Shown here: one piece after another, positions 19,051-30,195 of the stretch | Layout: the number at the start of each line of letters is the position of its first letter | Position numbering within the stretch: position 1 is the stretch's first letter | Source: Halicephalobus mephisto | Taxonomy: Eukaryota; Nematoda; Chromadorea; Rhabditida; Panagrolaimidae | Direction: 5' to 3' | Assembly (NCBI GenBank): GCA_009193035.1 | Contig: SWDT01000160.1 | Span: 1 to 61,020, forward strand | Length of the DNA: 61,020 bases | Position numbers and translations under genes: made by a program | Notes under the pieces: model-generated | What the model was told of the DNA's origin: nothing | What the model saw: only the letters and a program-made list of their open reading frames with translations | The model's database searches: none

Positions 19051-20626
19051 TCAACTTCCGAAACTTCGAGAATTTCCTTGGAAAATCCTCTCTACGTTGT
19101 CGATGAGTCGATGGAAGCTGAAGGGATCGTCCGGATTTGTGCATCTGGTTCCGAGAAGGGAATCCTGCTAAAAGACTTACTTATGAATATACGGTAGAAT
19201 TAACTTACACTTTGAACGTAGCCACATTGACATTGACATAAGCCGAATCGACAATCGGATGCCGGAGGGCATTGTTTTTTTGTCACACATCTGCCACCTA
19301 AGGAAGTCATCTGGAGACATTTGTCGATTACAGCGACTTCGTTTGGATTACAGGTTTTTTCGCAAGTTGGAAATCTGTCGTCATTGGAAGCGTGGAATCC
19401 TGGACGACATTCGCAAGTCCCCAGGGTGCACGTCATGCTGACCCCCCCTTCGCATTGCTCGTCGGTTTGACAAGGGTCCTCTCGGTGGGCGATACTTAGA
19501 CATTGGCCGTTCATGTAGAGTGGAGTTGGGTCCCGACATGGCCTCGGGCAACAAAGCGACGACTTCCAACCGGGCTCACTGATGCTGAAACAGAAATGAG
19601 TCAGCGGTCTGCATTTCTGGTCTTCTGGAGCACTGGTGTCGCAGGATTGACTGAGATCTGGTTCTCCGAATGGACATCGTAATCGACAACAATGACCGAT
19701 GTAAGGACTTCCGTAAGTCACGCATCTGAATCCCAATGGACATGAATCTGTCGTGGCTGCATTGTCGAGCATGTCAATGTCGTTTAAGAATAGCCTACGG
19801 CAAGATTGATGAGGATGCATTCCATCTGGACAAACTGCAAAGCATTTGTTCCTCATGATGTCTCTGGAAGTCCCTGGAGAACACTGACAAGTCCCCCCGA
19901 GACAGGACGTGAAGGGATCCACACACTGGGAGTCCTTCTCACATTGCTGACCCCAATGGGCCACCCTGGTACACTCCACCCCATAGAGTTGTTGACCTGC
20001 TGGACAAGCTGAAAAAATAAATTTAAATAATTTCAAAAAAAATTTAAATAATTCTAAAAAAAATAATTTCAAAAATAAATAAAGCTAATTAAACAGAAAA
20101 TAAACTTTGAAATTTTATTAAATAAATTTTTTAATAAAATTAATTTTTTAAAATAAATCTTTAAAATTTAAAAAAAAATTAATTTTTTAAATTAATCTTT
20201 GAATTTATTAATAAAATTAATTTTTTAAAATAAATCTTTAAAATTTAAAAAAAAATTAATTTTTTAAATTAATCTTTGAATTTTTTAATAAAATTAATTT
20301 TTTTTAATAAATCTTTAAAATTTAAAAAAAACTTACGAACAATACATTTTCCGTTGACGACGCTGCCACCCCAACATTCGCATTTTCCGTCACGACATAA
20401 CAAAGGGGGTTTACAGTCTCTCTGACAAGAATCACCGATGTTACTTGGAGCTAAATTATCCGCTTCAAAAAAGTTCCCCTAAGGCACTTACCTAATCTGC
20501 AAATTAATTTTTTTTTATGTTCAAATTCTTCGAAATTTGTTGGACACGAGCATCTGCCATCTTTGCATACTGTATTTACACCGTAACACTCTTCGTCGAA
20601 CAAGCACTTACTTCCTACTAATTTCT
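19051..20626 (-). CDS. secreted EB-module/lustrin-type Cys-rich protein, 5' end not located
   Basis: Four exons (20626-20492, 20450-20337, 20008-19209, 19167-19051) join in frame to about 387 residues; the first enters with two codon bases missing, so an upstream exon with the signal peptide is still to be found. More than 40 cysteines form repeated modules of the kind called EB (GQQCEKDSQCVDPFTSCLGG, then CQCSPG) and lustrin-like units (CPLGFRCVTYGSPYIGHCC). The pattern of C.xDxQC, C.xGxCxC is typical of nematode extracellular matrix or receptor ectodomains. No transmembrane helix occurs before the stop at 19051. Function unknown. The exon at 21396-21578 is not convincingly part of it. Confidence 0.8.
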
Positions 20627-20679
20627 CTAAAAAATTATTTTTATTTCAGCAGTTACAGTAACCCTTTTCAGCAAGGTGT

Positions 20680-21300
20680 GATTTTTAGGATGTTTGGTGA
20701 TGATTTCACATATAAAAATTAATTTTAGAAAATAGACATAGGATCATATACCCTATGTATCGTAATTTAGAAAGTTCTAGATCTGTTCAGAAAAGATATT
20801 TTAAAAAATTTTAGTGATGATTTCATATATGAAAATCAATTTTAGAAGACAGACATAGAGTTAACTATTTTATATACTGTAATATACGAGATTTTAGATC
20901 TGTTTAGAAAAGATATTTAAAAAAATTAATTTATATTAATGATTTCATATATGAGAATTAATTTTAGAAAATAGACATAGGATCATATACCCTATGTATC
21001 GTAAGCTAGAAATTTCTAGATCTATTCAGAAAAGATATTTTAAAAAATTAATTTTTATCACTAATTTTATATATGAAAATTAATTTTAGAAGATAGATAT
21101 AGAGTTAGGTACCCTATGTACCGTAATCTAGAAAGTTTTAAATTTATTCGAATATCATATAGTTCCAAAAATTTTCATAAAAGTTTATTTTTTATAAAAC
21201 CTTAATTAAGACCGTGTAATTTCAAAATCACACAAAAACATTAAACTTTTACAACTTTAGGTCCCAACTGGAAAGTCCCAAACATTCCCTTCGAAAATTT
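20680..21300 (+). repeat. CATATATGA-module array plus CGACTGG module
   Basis: About four copies of the 115-bp unit seen at 16120-16640 (ATTTCATATATGAAAATTAA, AGACATAGGATCATATACCC, GATCTATTCAGAAAAGAT), then one CGACTGG-type module (TTAGGTCCCAACTGGAAAG) near 21258. The fused order again matches the composite element. Confidence 0.75.
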
Positions 21301-21395
21301 TGAATTTTAAAAATATTATTTCTTACGTGTACATGGAACATCAAATTCGGCAAATAATATTTGAATTTTATTTAAAAAATAAAAAATAAAAGTAA

Positions 21396-21578
21396 CTAGA
21401 AATACTGGACGAAAATTGAACATGACTGGAGTGGCTTCTGGTCAAGGGCGGGATGACGGATCTTCTTCCTTATCGATTTCCTTCTGCTCCTATTTTTCGG
21501 ATGAACAGAAACATCCAGTTTGAGATGACTGATTCCAATCGATTCTAAATCGTAGAGATAAATCAGGTCTTCTTCGAC
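21396..21578 (-). other. isolated 61-codon open segment, possible exon
   Basis: A minus-strand frame ending at TAG 21398-21396, less AT-rich than its flanks, reading VEEDLIYLYDLESIGISHL and then a Lys/Arg-rich stretch (KNRSRRKSIRKKIRH). It has no in-frame ATG and no clear acceptor. It could be the last exon of an unlocated gene; it does not resemble the EB modules or calumenin. The rest of 21300-22100 is AT-rich and featureless. Confidence 0.3.
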
Positions 21579-22109
21579 AAAATCAGGTCATTCTTACTGT
21601 CTTTTTTCTAGAACTTTCTAAAATAATTTAATTTTACAAAATTCCTAAAAAAATTAAACTCCAAAAATTCTTTAAAAAATTAAACTTCAAAAATTCCTAA
21701 AAAAATTAACTTTTTTTAAAAAAGTGAAATTTTCTAAAAATTTAAAAATAATTTAATTTTTCAAAATTTCTAAAAAAAATGAACTTTTTTAAAAAAGTAA
21801 AATTTAAATTTAAAAATCTCTCAAAGTTATAAATTTTTTTCCAATTTCTAAAATATTCAATTTTTTAATTTCTAAATTTCCAATTTTTTAAATTTTTTAA
21901 AATATCGAAATTCCATAATTTTTAACACTTAATTATTTAAATTTTATAAAAATGGCAAATCTCATTTCAAAAAACACCAAAATAGCGGCACTTTAAAAAT
22001 AAATAATATCTTATTAAAAATTAATACAAAGGCCATTGATTTCGGACATAGAACCCATAAAACTTTGACGACAGTCATTGCCAGATAATGCACTGCAATC
22101 ATGGGCAGA

Positions 22110-23859
22110 TTAGAGTTCAGCGGGATCATGTTTTTGCAATTGTTCTCCATAATCTGTAGCTTGGGATCCAACGAAAGTATCATAATGAGTAATAACTTCT
22201 TCCGGACTAAGTTTTCCATCTTTATCATCATCAGCAATTCCGACTAAATGTTTAGCTTCCGCATCTGCATGGTCAAACCCTACGGGCATGATCCAATCAC
22301 GCATTTCATCTTGGTTCAATTTTCCGTCTCCATCTTTATCACGGTGTTCTTTGAACATATCTCTTTCAGAAGCGACCCAGTCGGGTTCCTTGCCATTCAG
22401 CTCGGGATAATCCTCAGGACGATACATGTCGCCGATGTACTCATCCAAGTCGACAAAACCGTCTTTATTTTTATCAATGTCTTCTACCGTTTCCTAAAAA
22501 CGTCAAAATAAAACTTCATATATGAAACTAAACCTTACTTGAACCACGATATCACGCATATGATCACAGTCCTCTGGATGCATGAAACAACCGTATTCAG
22601 TACGATCCAATTTCCCATTCGAATCGTAATCAGCAACTTTCCATCTTCTTTCATCTCTTGAAATCATTTTAGTATATTCAGGAGACAATTCCTGTCCATC
22701 TCCATCTCTGGAACCGTAGACCATTTCTCTGTAATCTTGCCAACCAAGTTTCCCGTCGGCAATTTTGTCTTCTTTGTAGTTCTTCCAAGTACGTTCGACG
22801 TCATTATTGACGTATCTTTTTTGCATAAAATTAATGTGTTCTCTTAATTCGTTTTCCTCAATAAATCCATCTCCATTCAAGTCCATTTTTGGAACGAGTT
22901 TTCTGAAAAAAATCAATTTCATATATGAATTTTAATTTTTATACAAATTTGTTTCAAAAATTATAAACTTGATCTTTTTATTATTTTAGAAATATCCGTA
23001 AATTTCTAAATTAAAAAAATCGTTGACTTTTTGTGAATTTGAATTTTTTAATGAACATTTTGATGAATTTTAAACCTTCTTCGATTAATTTACTATTTAA
23101 AATAAATTTCCCATTAAACCGATTTTTGTTTTTTAATTTACAATTAAAACCAAAATGAATAATAGAAAATTATTTATGATTTTTAAATATTATCTCACTC
23201 ATACCTAAAATTTTAAAAAATATTAATTTTGTGATTTTTAAGATAATTAAGATTTTAAAAATAAAAATTATTTAATTTCGAAATACTTCCCAATTTAAGC
23301 CTAAAATTTTAAAAATAAAAATTTTGTGATTTTTAAAATAATTAAGATTTTAAAACAACGGCAGATTGCTTAATTTTGAATATTTTTAACCTATAAAAAT
23401 AAAAACGATTTTACATCGATTATTTAGGCCAAAGTTTATGTATTCCTTGCGCAGATTTATTTGAAAGCTGTCAATCAAGGAACTTCTCGTCCCCTTCCAT
23501 TTGTTTATTGTATACTATAAGCAAATTCTCTGCAAAGTGGAAAAGGGATGTTGTTCGGGAATAATGATGAAAACGGAAAAGTTTTTTTAGCACCATTTGC
23601 TGATAAGAAGAAACTTACGCAAGTCGTTCTTTACTTTTCTCTGGAGTCAATTGGTCATATTCTGCGGCTGTGTCCTTGCCAAGGAAGGCTTCGTGGTCGA
23701 ATTTAGCATCGTGTTCCTTGCCCTGAGGGGATCAAGTCAGATAAAAACAAATATCGAAAACCGTACCTTGAAGTGATCCTTGTCACTTAGGACTTCTGGA
23801 TGGTTGGCGAAAACAGCACTGATTCCGAAAACAAAAACAAAGAAAACAGATTTCTTCAT
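22110..23859 (-). CDS. calu-1: calumenin/reticulocalbin-type EF-hand protein (CREC family)
   Basis: Four exons (23859-23767, 23722-23619, 22902-22539, 22493-22110) join in frame to 314 residues, the usual CREC length. A signal peptide ([18 protein letters not shown]) leads to six EF-hand regions: [12 protein letters not shown], a degenerate DGKLGWQDY site, [36 protein letters not shown] and [12 protein letters not shown]. Before the C-terminus comes [12 protein letters not shown], typical of calumenin. CREC proteins are low-affinity calcium binders of the secretory pathway. The last six residues are HDPAEL rather than a plain HDEF/HDEL, so ER retention may be weak or altered. The gene symbol follows the C. 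elegans calumenin by similarity. Confidence 0.92.
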
Positions 23860-24455
23860 TTCTGGCAGTTACCTAAAAACATCAAAATTCACTTAAAATC
23901 GAAATTTCATATATCAAATCCGACTGAAATTTCCCGAAAAATCTCTGACACGTCAGTTTACAATAAAACTGCATTTTGCCGATGGAACTGACCTAAGGGC
24001 AGTCCCAAAACAAAGATCGACAGGCGGTCTGGCTGAGTTGGAACATTAGAGGGTTTAAAGATGGCCGTCGAAAAATCGAGAAAGACGGATGGCGTCTCGG
24101 AATACTCGGCAGTGCGTCAGACCAATTCGTCGTTCTCGCGCTGTCCATTCAACTTGCCTAGCGCGGAAAGTTCTCGAAAAATATCCTACTTATATATCGT
24201 CTATTCCATCAAAACTACTTTTCGATAGAAAAGATGGATAGTTTTGAGCGACAGGTGCTTTGTTTTTTAGGACATTTGAGAGTGAAAGGTGGAAGAACCC
24301 GAACTGCATCCAGAAGAATCTTGATTTTTGAAGATCAACGTCGAATTTTATATAAAAATTCGAAATTTAATTTAAAAAAACCGGATATATCGAAATATAA
24401 ACAAACTGCAAATTTTAGGTTGATTTTGAAATTCTTATAAATGTAAATAGAAATA

Positions 24456-24680
24456 CCGAATGAGCTGCCGGAACGTCGCCTGCAACCTACGAATTAGATT
24501 TTGACTTTAATGTCGACTTATTTTTCGAAATATTGCAAGCAATCTGCGGATTTAATTTCGATTTTAACTTTAGTGTCGATCTTTTCCGAAATATTGCAAG
24601 CAATCTGCGGATTTAATTTCGATTTTAATCTACCTAAACGTTGCAGGTAAATTGCAGATTTTACTTTGATTTTGATGTGG
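24456..24680 (+). repeat. TTGCAAGCAA/CTGCAGATT tandem array 3
   Basis: Four units at about 58 bp spacing. Two consecutive ones are identical over most of their length (CCGAAATATTGCAAGCAATC then TGCGGATTTAATTTCGATTT). Confidence 0.85.
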
Positions 24681-24919
24681 AGCGCTTCATAGACCTCAGC
24701 ACAGATTGAAGGACGTTCAAATCACTTTGTCCTATTTTGTTAACTCTTCATCCATCAGTCTTCAAAAAATAGGGCATCTTTCAAAAGTGATTTTTTTGTC
24801 CAAAACAAGATGAAGATAATAAAAATTTATCATTTTTATTGATGTATACGAAAATGTGTACTTGGAGTAATTTCTTATTTAAAATTAAACTCATAAAAAT
24901 TTTAAAAAACATTATAAAA

Positions 24920-25400
24920 CAATCTCGACGAGAATTTTGGAACTTTCCAGTTGGGACAAAAAAGTGAAAAAAAACTAGTTTTAATGCAATTTCGGAATTA
25001 TATAATTTTAATTAAGTTATTTCAAAAATTAAAAATCAATTTTTTATAAAAATAGTCTCGACCGGAATTTTTCAAAATTTTCCACTCGGGACCTAAAATT
25101 GCTAAATTTAATTTTTATATGATTTTCATAAGACTTAATTACACTATTAAAAAAATTAAGAACTAAATTTTTTTACGAAATTTTCTCAAATCGATTTTTT
25201 TTGGAATTTTTTATAATTTAAAAAAATCTGAAATTTCTGTGATTATATATAATTTCAGAATTAATTTTTTAAATGGATTTGGAGAGTTTCAGATTACGGT
25301 ATATAGAGTACATGACCTTCTATCTCCCTCCTAGGGTTGATTTTTACAGATTAAAGTACTTATATCTAAAAAACCACAATGCTTCGTCAAGACAGATTTT
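24920..25400 (-). repeat. composite dispersed repeat, reverse orientation
   Basis: CGACTGG-type modules (ACTTTCCAGTTGGGAC; TCGACCGGAATTTTTCAAAA; TTTTCCACTCGGGACC) are followed by CAGATTACGGTATATAGAGT and TAGGGTTGATTTTTACAGAT, the reverse-oriented CATATATGA module. Confidence 0.6.
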
Positions 25401-25484
25401 TTCGTTTCTTTTATAAAGTCCAAAAATGATGATTCTTATCTCCATCAATGTCTATAATGAGGTTGAAATCAAAAGCAAAGTAAA

Positions 25485-25890
25485 ATTGGCAGTTTTATGA
25501 TAGCATTTAGGTAGACAGTAAAGTCAAGATTAAATTCGCAGGTTGCTCGCGACAATTAGGCAGAGAGATCAAAATTAAATCTGCAGATTGCTGGCAACAT
25601 TATGGCAGACAGATTGAAATAAAAGTAAAATCTGCAGATTGCTTGCACATCGTGGTAGACAAATCAACTTCAGAAACTAATTTGCAGGTTGCTCGCAACG
25701 TTTAGGTAACTTAGTTGATCTCAGAATCAAAATCAAATCTGCAAATTGCTCGCAACATTGCGGCAGTTAGATCAATCTCAATATTCAAATTAAATCTATA
25801 ATCTACTCGTAACATTCTCAGAAATAGATCGACATCAAAGCCATGATCAAAATCAAAATTAAATCCGCACATTGCTTGCAACATTAGACC
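25485..25890 (-). repeat. TTGCAAGCAA/CTGCAGATT tandem array 4, inverted
   Basis: Six or seven cores read in reverse (AATCTGCAGATTGCTGGCAA, AATCTGCAAATTGCTCGCAA, AATCCGCACATTGCTTGCAA) at 50-65 bp spacing. It has the opposite orientation to arrays 1-3 and lies 0.8 kb from array 3. Confidence 0.85.
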
Positions 25891-26073
25891 GATCTATTCA
25901 CTTATTGGAAGAAAATTCAATTTAATTTTAATCTTGATCTCGATTTCGACGTTATTTAAAAAATAAAAAAATTTAAAAAATCCATAATTTGTTTTTTTGA
26001 AAAAATTTCGACAATATCTGTTTTGTTTGTTTTGTATTTTTTCACTTTCAATTTGAGTCAAAGCAATAAGTGC

Positions 26074-26265
26074 ATGGATTCTTCTAAGAGCCCTGAAATC
26101 ACGCCCAAAGTTTATCTTTCACTTTACAAGGCATACAACATCAGGAAAAAAATTATCGACTTTTTGAAGATTAAAAGCAGAACAGTCGAGGCACAGAATT
26201 CGTCGAAAATTAGCTTTAATCAGTTGATAAATTTTTTTTCTTTAATTTTGGTAAAAAATATATAA
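26074..26265 (+). CDS. small ORF of doubtful status
   Basis: A 63-codon ATG-to-stop frame (MDSSKSPEITPKVYLSLYKA...) with fairly protein-like composition in an AT-rich setting. No signal peptide follows the ATG, and no family is recognised. The downstream TAGGTAAATT..TTGTAGG could be an intron, but nothing continues it. Kept as a possibility only. Confidence 0.2.
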   Translation: MDSSKSPEITPKVYLSLYKAYNIRKKIIDFLKIKSRTVEAQNSSKISFNQLINFFSLILVKNI

Positions 26266-26603
26266 AATTAGGTAAATTATTATTTTTAAAAATGTTAAAT
26301 ATTGTAGGTTAATTAATTTTTTTCTGTTACGTCATCGTTATGTGATGTTTGAATTTTCGTTGTCCGGAAATCATTGGATTTTTTTGTGCTTTCTGTTGAT
26401 AACAACCAGATAGGACGAACAAAGAAGAAAAATTGATTATTAGTCTCAAGTTTAATGGAAACGGTAACACTATCAGTCATGTGTCCATTTAGCAACAATT
26501 AATCCAACTTCTTTCTTTCTGATTAAAACTCTCCGAGACGGTCGTGCTTGTCTTTAAACTTTGGATTTTAAAAAATTTTTAGTTTCTTCAACCGAACTTA
26601 ATC

Positions 26604-29497
26604 ATGGCCAACGACGATGATTTCATGAATCAGATCTTCGCTACTGTAGAACTTCCGCCGGTGAAGTACATGAGCGAAGAACCTCATGATTATGAAACTC
26701 AATCTAAAAGAAGTTTTTCACAAACGGTAACATCGAATTCTGAAAACGTCGTCATCACGCACTCTCATTATGAACATCACACGGTTATTCAGAATAATGA
26801 TAGTCGTCGTGAGTCCGTGCACTCCGGAGTAGAATACTTAAAACCTCAAGAATCCGAGAACGGCGATGACCTTCTGGATCAGGTTTTCACATCTCCGGTC
26901 GTTGATACCTTCAGACTCGAAAATGGAGTTTCCGAAAGCGACACTGATCACCATGAAGACCACAAATACGACGAAGTTGTGAATTCTCTTCCTCATAAGA
27001 CCAAGGAACACGATTCAGTCATCACTGAATTGAAGACCATTCAGCATCGACGGTCTTCTTCATCTTCATCATCATCATCTTCTTCGTCGTCGTCTTCTGA
27101 CAGTACCCTCAAAGGCGAACCTATTCACACGCAATCCCATCTTGCTCATGAAGCCGGACATGAAACCGACGATAGCGAAGAACCCGATTACCATCCTCCC
27201 TCGATCCCGGAAAATCATCATTATGAATCTCCTCTGATTCAACATCATTACGAGAGTCCTCCGGCCAACTTATATCATGCTCCACCACCTGAACCTGAGC
27301 CTGACTACGGAAGCGAGAAAGGAGCCGACGTTCTCCATCAAGATTACGGATTCAAAACCACTGCTGTGGAGAGCATCGAGATCAATGGAGGACACAATCG
27401 TCCTCAAAGTCATCACTCTCGTACTAGTTCCGTTAGTAGCTATCAATCAAAGTCCAGCAAAGCTAGTACGGTCAGTAAATCCAGTAGATCTAGTAGATCT
27501 AGCAAAGCCAGTAAATCCAGCAAGGCCACTAGTAAGTCTTCTAGAGCTTCGTCCGTTTCGACTTTGGTTAGTCAACACGAAGTTCCGATTCTCGTCAATC
27601 ATCCAATTCACGAACCCGAACAACATTATGAACCTTACGAAAGATTCGATCAACAGCATTCTGTCGGAAATTTGAAGGACTTTTACACCAGCAAAATCAC
27701 TTCTGATGGGAAAGGAATTTACAAAATCCGGGAATACGGAACCGGAAGTCGCTCCGGAACCAACTCTCAACGTAGCAGCATTTCTGAACATGTTGATCAT
27801 CGTCATCATTTTGGCAGTGAACATGTTATCATTGAAAGTCGTGAGAAAGTTGCTCATAAAGCACCTCCACAGAATCTCCACAGTACCCCTAGAGTCCCTG
27901 GAGAAATCGATGATGAACCAATCATGCCCGTCGGCAAACTCCAAGCTTTGTTCAACGGACCTGTTCCTCAAGTCAAAACCACTCATCGGCCCTATGGAGT
28001 AGTCAACAGTCACAACATCTCTGACATCTCCAAATCCGCCGTCCACACTGAGAGTAAGTATATTTTAAAATTTAATTAAATTTTTTTTTCGTATAATTTT
28101 GTAGTTTTTCGACACAAAATTTAGATATTTTTAAACTTAAAAAAGTTCTTAAAATAGGATAAGTAGGCTTGTAGATCCTGAATCGTTGAATTCTGAAGGT
28201 TAATTTTTAATTATGATTTAAAATTTTAGAAATCATTTAAAATATAATAATTCAATTCGTAGATCTTAAATCTCTGAATTTTAAAAAGCAAAAATTCTAT
28301 TTTCGGAACCAGAACTCACTAATTCGATTATTTTTTTGAAATAAATCATAAAATTTAAAAACATCAAAATTTTATAAAAAGTTACGTAGAATTGTTTCTA
28401 ATGTTATTTTTAGAACACGTAAATGAGAAGGTTATTTCTTCTCCACCTGTCGAACATCACACAATGCCTTATATTCAAACCTCCCATCAACCATCTACTC
28501 AAAAACACTACGTCATCCATCATCATGAACAACATCATCATGAACCTCAACATCATCATGAACAACATCATCATCATCATGAACAACATCATCATCATCA
28601 TGAACTTCAACATCATCATGAACCTCAACATCAACATGTAATCCGCAAGAACACCGCCACGAGTGTTTCTTCTGATTCTCGTAGGAGCTCTGTTGCTTCT
28701 AGTGTTCCAGATGTTGATTATTCTAAACTTTCTGGCGTCGGAAAATTCGATTCTGTTAGAGTTGTCAAAAACGTCAAATCATACAAAACTTTCTTGGATA
28801 CTTGGAGCAAGAAGGAAATGGAAGAAGCTGCTCGTCAACACGGACATGGACAAGTCAAAGCAGAACCTATTCCTCGTCCTCGTTACAGTATTTCAGCTCG
28901 ATCAAGTTATTCCAGGGCTGCAACTGTTGGACAAGCTCATCATCGGGCTTCACTCCGTCCGTCTGATAAGATTAATGAATACCACTTGCCTGGGAAGTTG
29001 GATAAGGCCACTTCTTACCACACTCTCCCTGATGTCGATGCACACAAAAAAAATAGTTTTTCCACGATTCATGAAGAAGATGAAGAACATCATCAACACA
29101 ATCACGATAGTCTCAACGGAGGAAGCAAGACTCGCGTTGCACGTGAAGGAGCTCATAACGTCATTGTAAACTTTGTAATTCTTTTAAAAAATAATCGTAG
29201 TTTCTTCAGCGTCCCGAAGAATATGAGGAAAGTACTGTAAACATCCATGAGTTGAAAGCACAGTTCGAAAACGGCGGAAAAGCCAAATCTTCTTCTCGTC
29301 GAAGCTCGAGATCCAGTGTTACTTCGATCCCGAAACACCCTAAGGGTACTTACCGTATTGAATCTTCTCAGCACAGTACACACCACGAGGAACCCCATCA
29401 GAATGTTTCTAGTTACCATCCTGCCGAAGTTTCTGGCCAGTCCCATCGTCGCCAGTACCCCGTCATCACTACTGTCCCGATTGTTTACTTATCGTAG
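26604..29497 (+). CDS. Ser/His-rich, low-complexity intracellular protein (829 aa)
   Basis: Three exons (26604-28053, 28414-29165, 29210-29497) join in frame to 829 residues. There is no signal peptide or membrane segment. An N-terminal pair of similar segments (DDDFMNQIFATVELPPV, GDDLLDQVFTSPVV) is followed by a 15-Ser run encoded by mixed codons (about 27054-27100), a Ser/Lys/Arg tract (SKSSKASTVSKSSRSSRSS), a His/Gln/Glu tract in exon 2 (about 28515-28640), and four short conserved-looking blocks of the form V-x-x-L-K-x-x-F (VGNLKDFYTSK, PVGKLQALFNG, VKSYKTFLDTW, VNIHELKAQFENG). The last type resembles the short LK..F segments found in some cytoskeletal scaffold proteins, but I do not recognise the family. 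Mixed codons in the runs argue that they are maintained as protein sequence. Confidence 0.78.
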
Positions 29498-29517
29498 ATT
29501 ATAATTGTTTAAAAATT

Positions 29518-30016
29518 ACACACAAAAATCGGTATATTCCCTATAATGTAAGGAAACATAGAAAATAATATATCGATACATTATAAGAGCTTCAGTGTGT
29601 CGATATATTATTTTCTATGTGCCTAACAATGCATTTTTGATAATGTATCACATATATTAACACCTATGTACCAGATGCATTGAATTCAATGTACCAAGTA
29701 ATGCGTTGTATTGAATATATCGATATATTGGATATAATGTACTATTACATTATATGCAATGTATGATACATTGCATATAACGTAGTTAAGCATTATATTC
29801 AATATATGATACATTGAGTATAATGTACTATTACATTATATTCAATGTATGATGTATTGAGTATAATGTACTATTACATTATATCCAATGTATGATGTAT
29901 TGAGTATAATGTACTATTACATTATATCTAATGTATCATATATTACATATAATGCATTGTTGCATTGAATTCAATTTATGTACTGGTACAGTAAACCTTT
30001 TTTTGTGTGTAGTATT
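29518..30016. mobile_element. terminal-repeat-bounded satellite block just after the Ser/His-rich gene stop
   Basis: It begins TACACACAAAAATCGGTA 20 bases after the stop codon and ends AAACCTTTTTTTGTGTGTAG, the inverted complement. The interior is a palindrome-rich array: TAATATATCGATACATT and its complement near 29570-29610, then about four copies of GTATAATGTACTATTACATT / ATATTCAATGTATGATGTAT. It is related in its ends and its TGTATCGATACA motif to 12836-13502. Confidence 0.65.
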
Positions 30017-30195
30017 TGTACGCTTTTTTAGACCTTATTATTATTTAGTATTTATAGTATTATTAGAAGTTATTGACTGCATTTATTTAACGGCACTCCA
30101 GCGATCCACAGCACAATTAAAAAGTTTTTAAAACATTCTGAAACAAAGAAATCGAGAGCAACTTTGGATTCCGAAGCAAGACGACAGATATCTAT
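30017..30195. other. short spacer before flp-11 3' end
   Basis: AT-rich text without an ORF or repeat I can name. It probably contains the flp-11 3' UTR and polyadenylation region (an AATTAAA at about 30114 lies on the plus strand only). Confidence 0.3.

Larger units (their letters stand above)
23860..26603. other. long intergenic region with repeat arrays
   Basis: The calumenin promoter side (23990-24200) is less AT-rich (GGCGTCTCGGAATACTCGGC, GCGGAAAGTTCTCG). Then come two TTGCAAGCAA-family arrays (24456-24680 and 25485-25890) and one composite repeat (24920-25400). A weak small ORF lies at 26074-26265. The last 300 bp before 26604 presumably hold the promoter of the Ser/His-rich gene. Nothing else is supported. 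Confidence 0.5.

Noticed and set aside
24234..24440. 68-codon plus frame upstream of calumenin
   Set aside because: No splice sites, no signal peptide, composition like the surrounding promoter region.
28410..28637. Met-rich minus-strand frame
   Set aside because: Shadow of the CAT-rich His tract in exon 2 of the Ser/His-rich gene.
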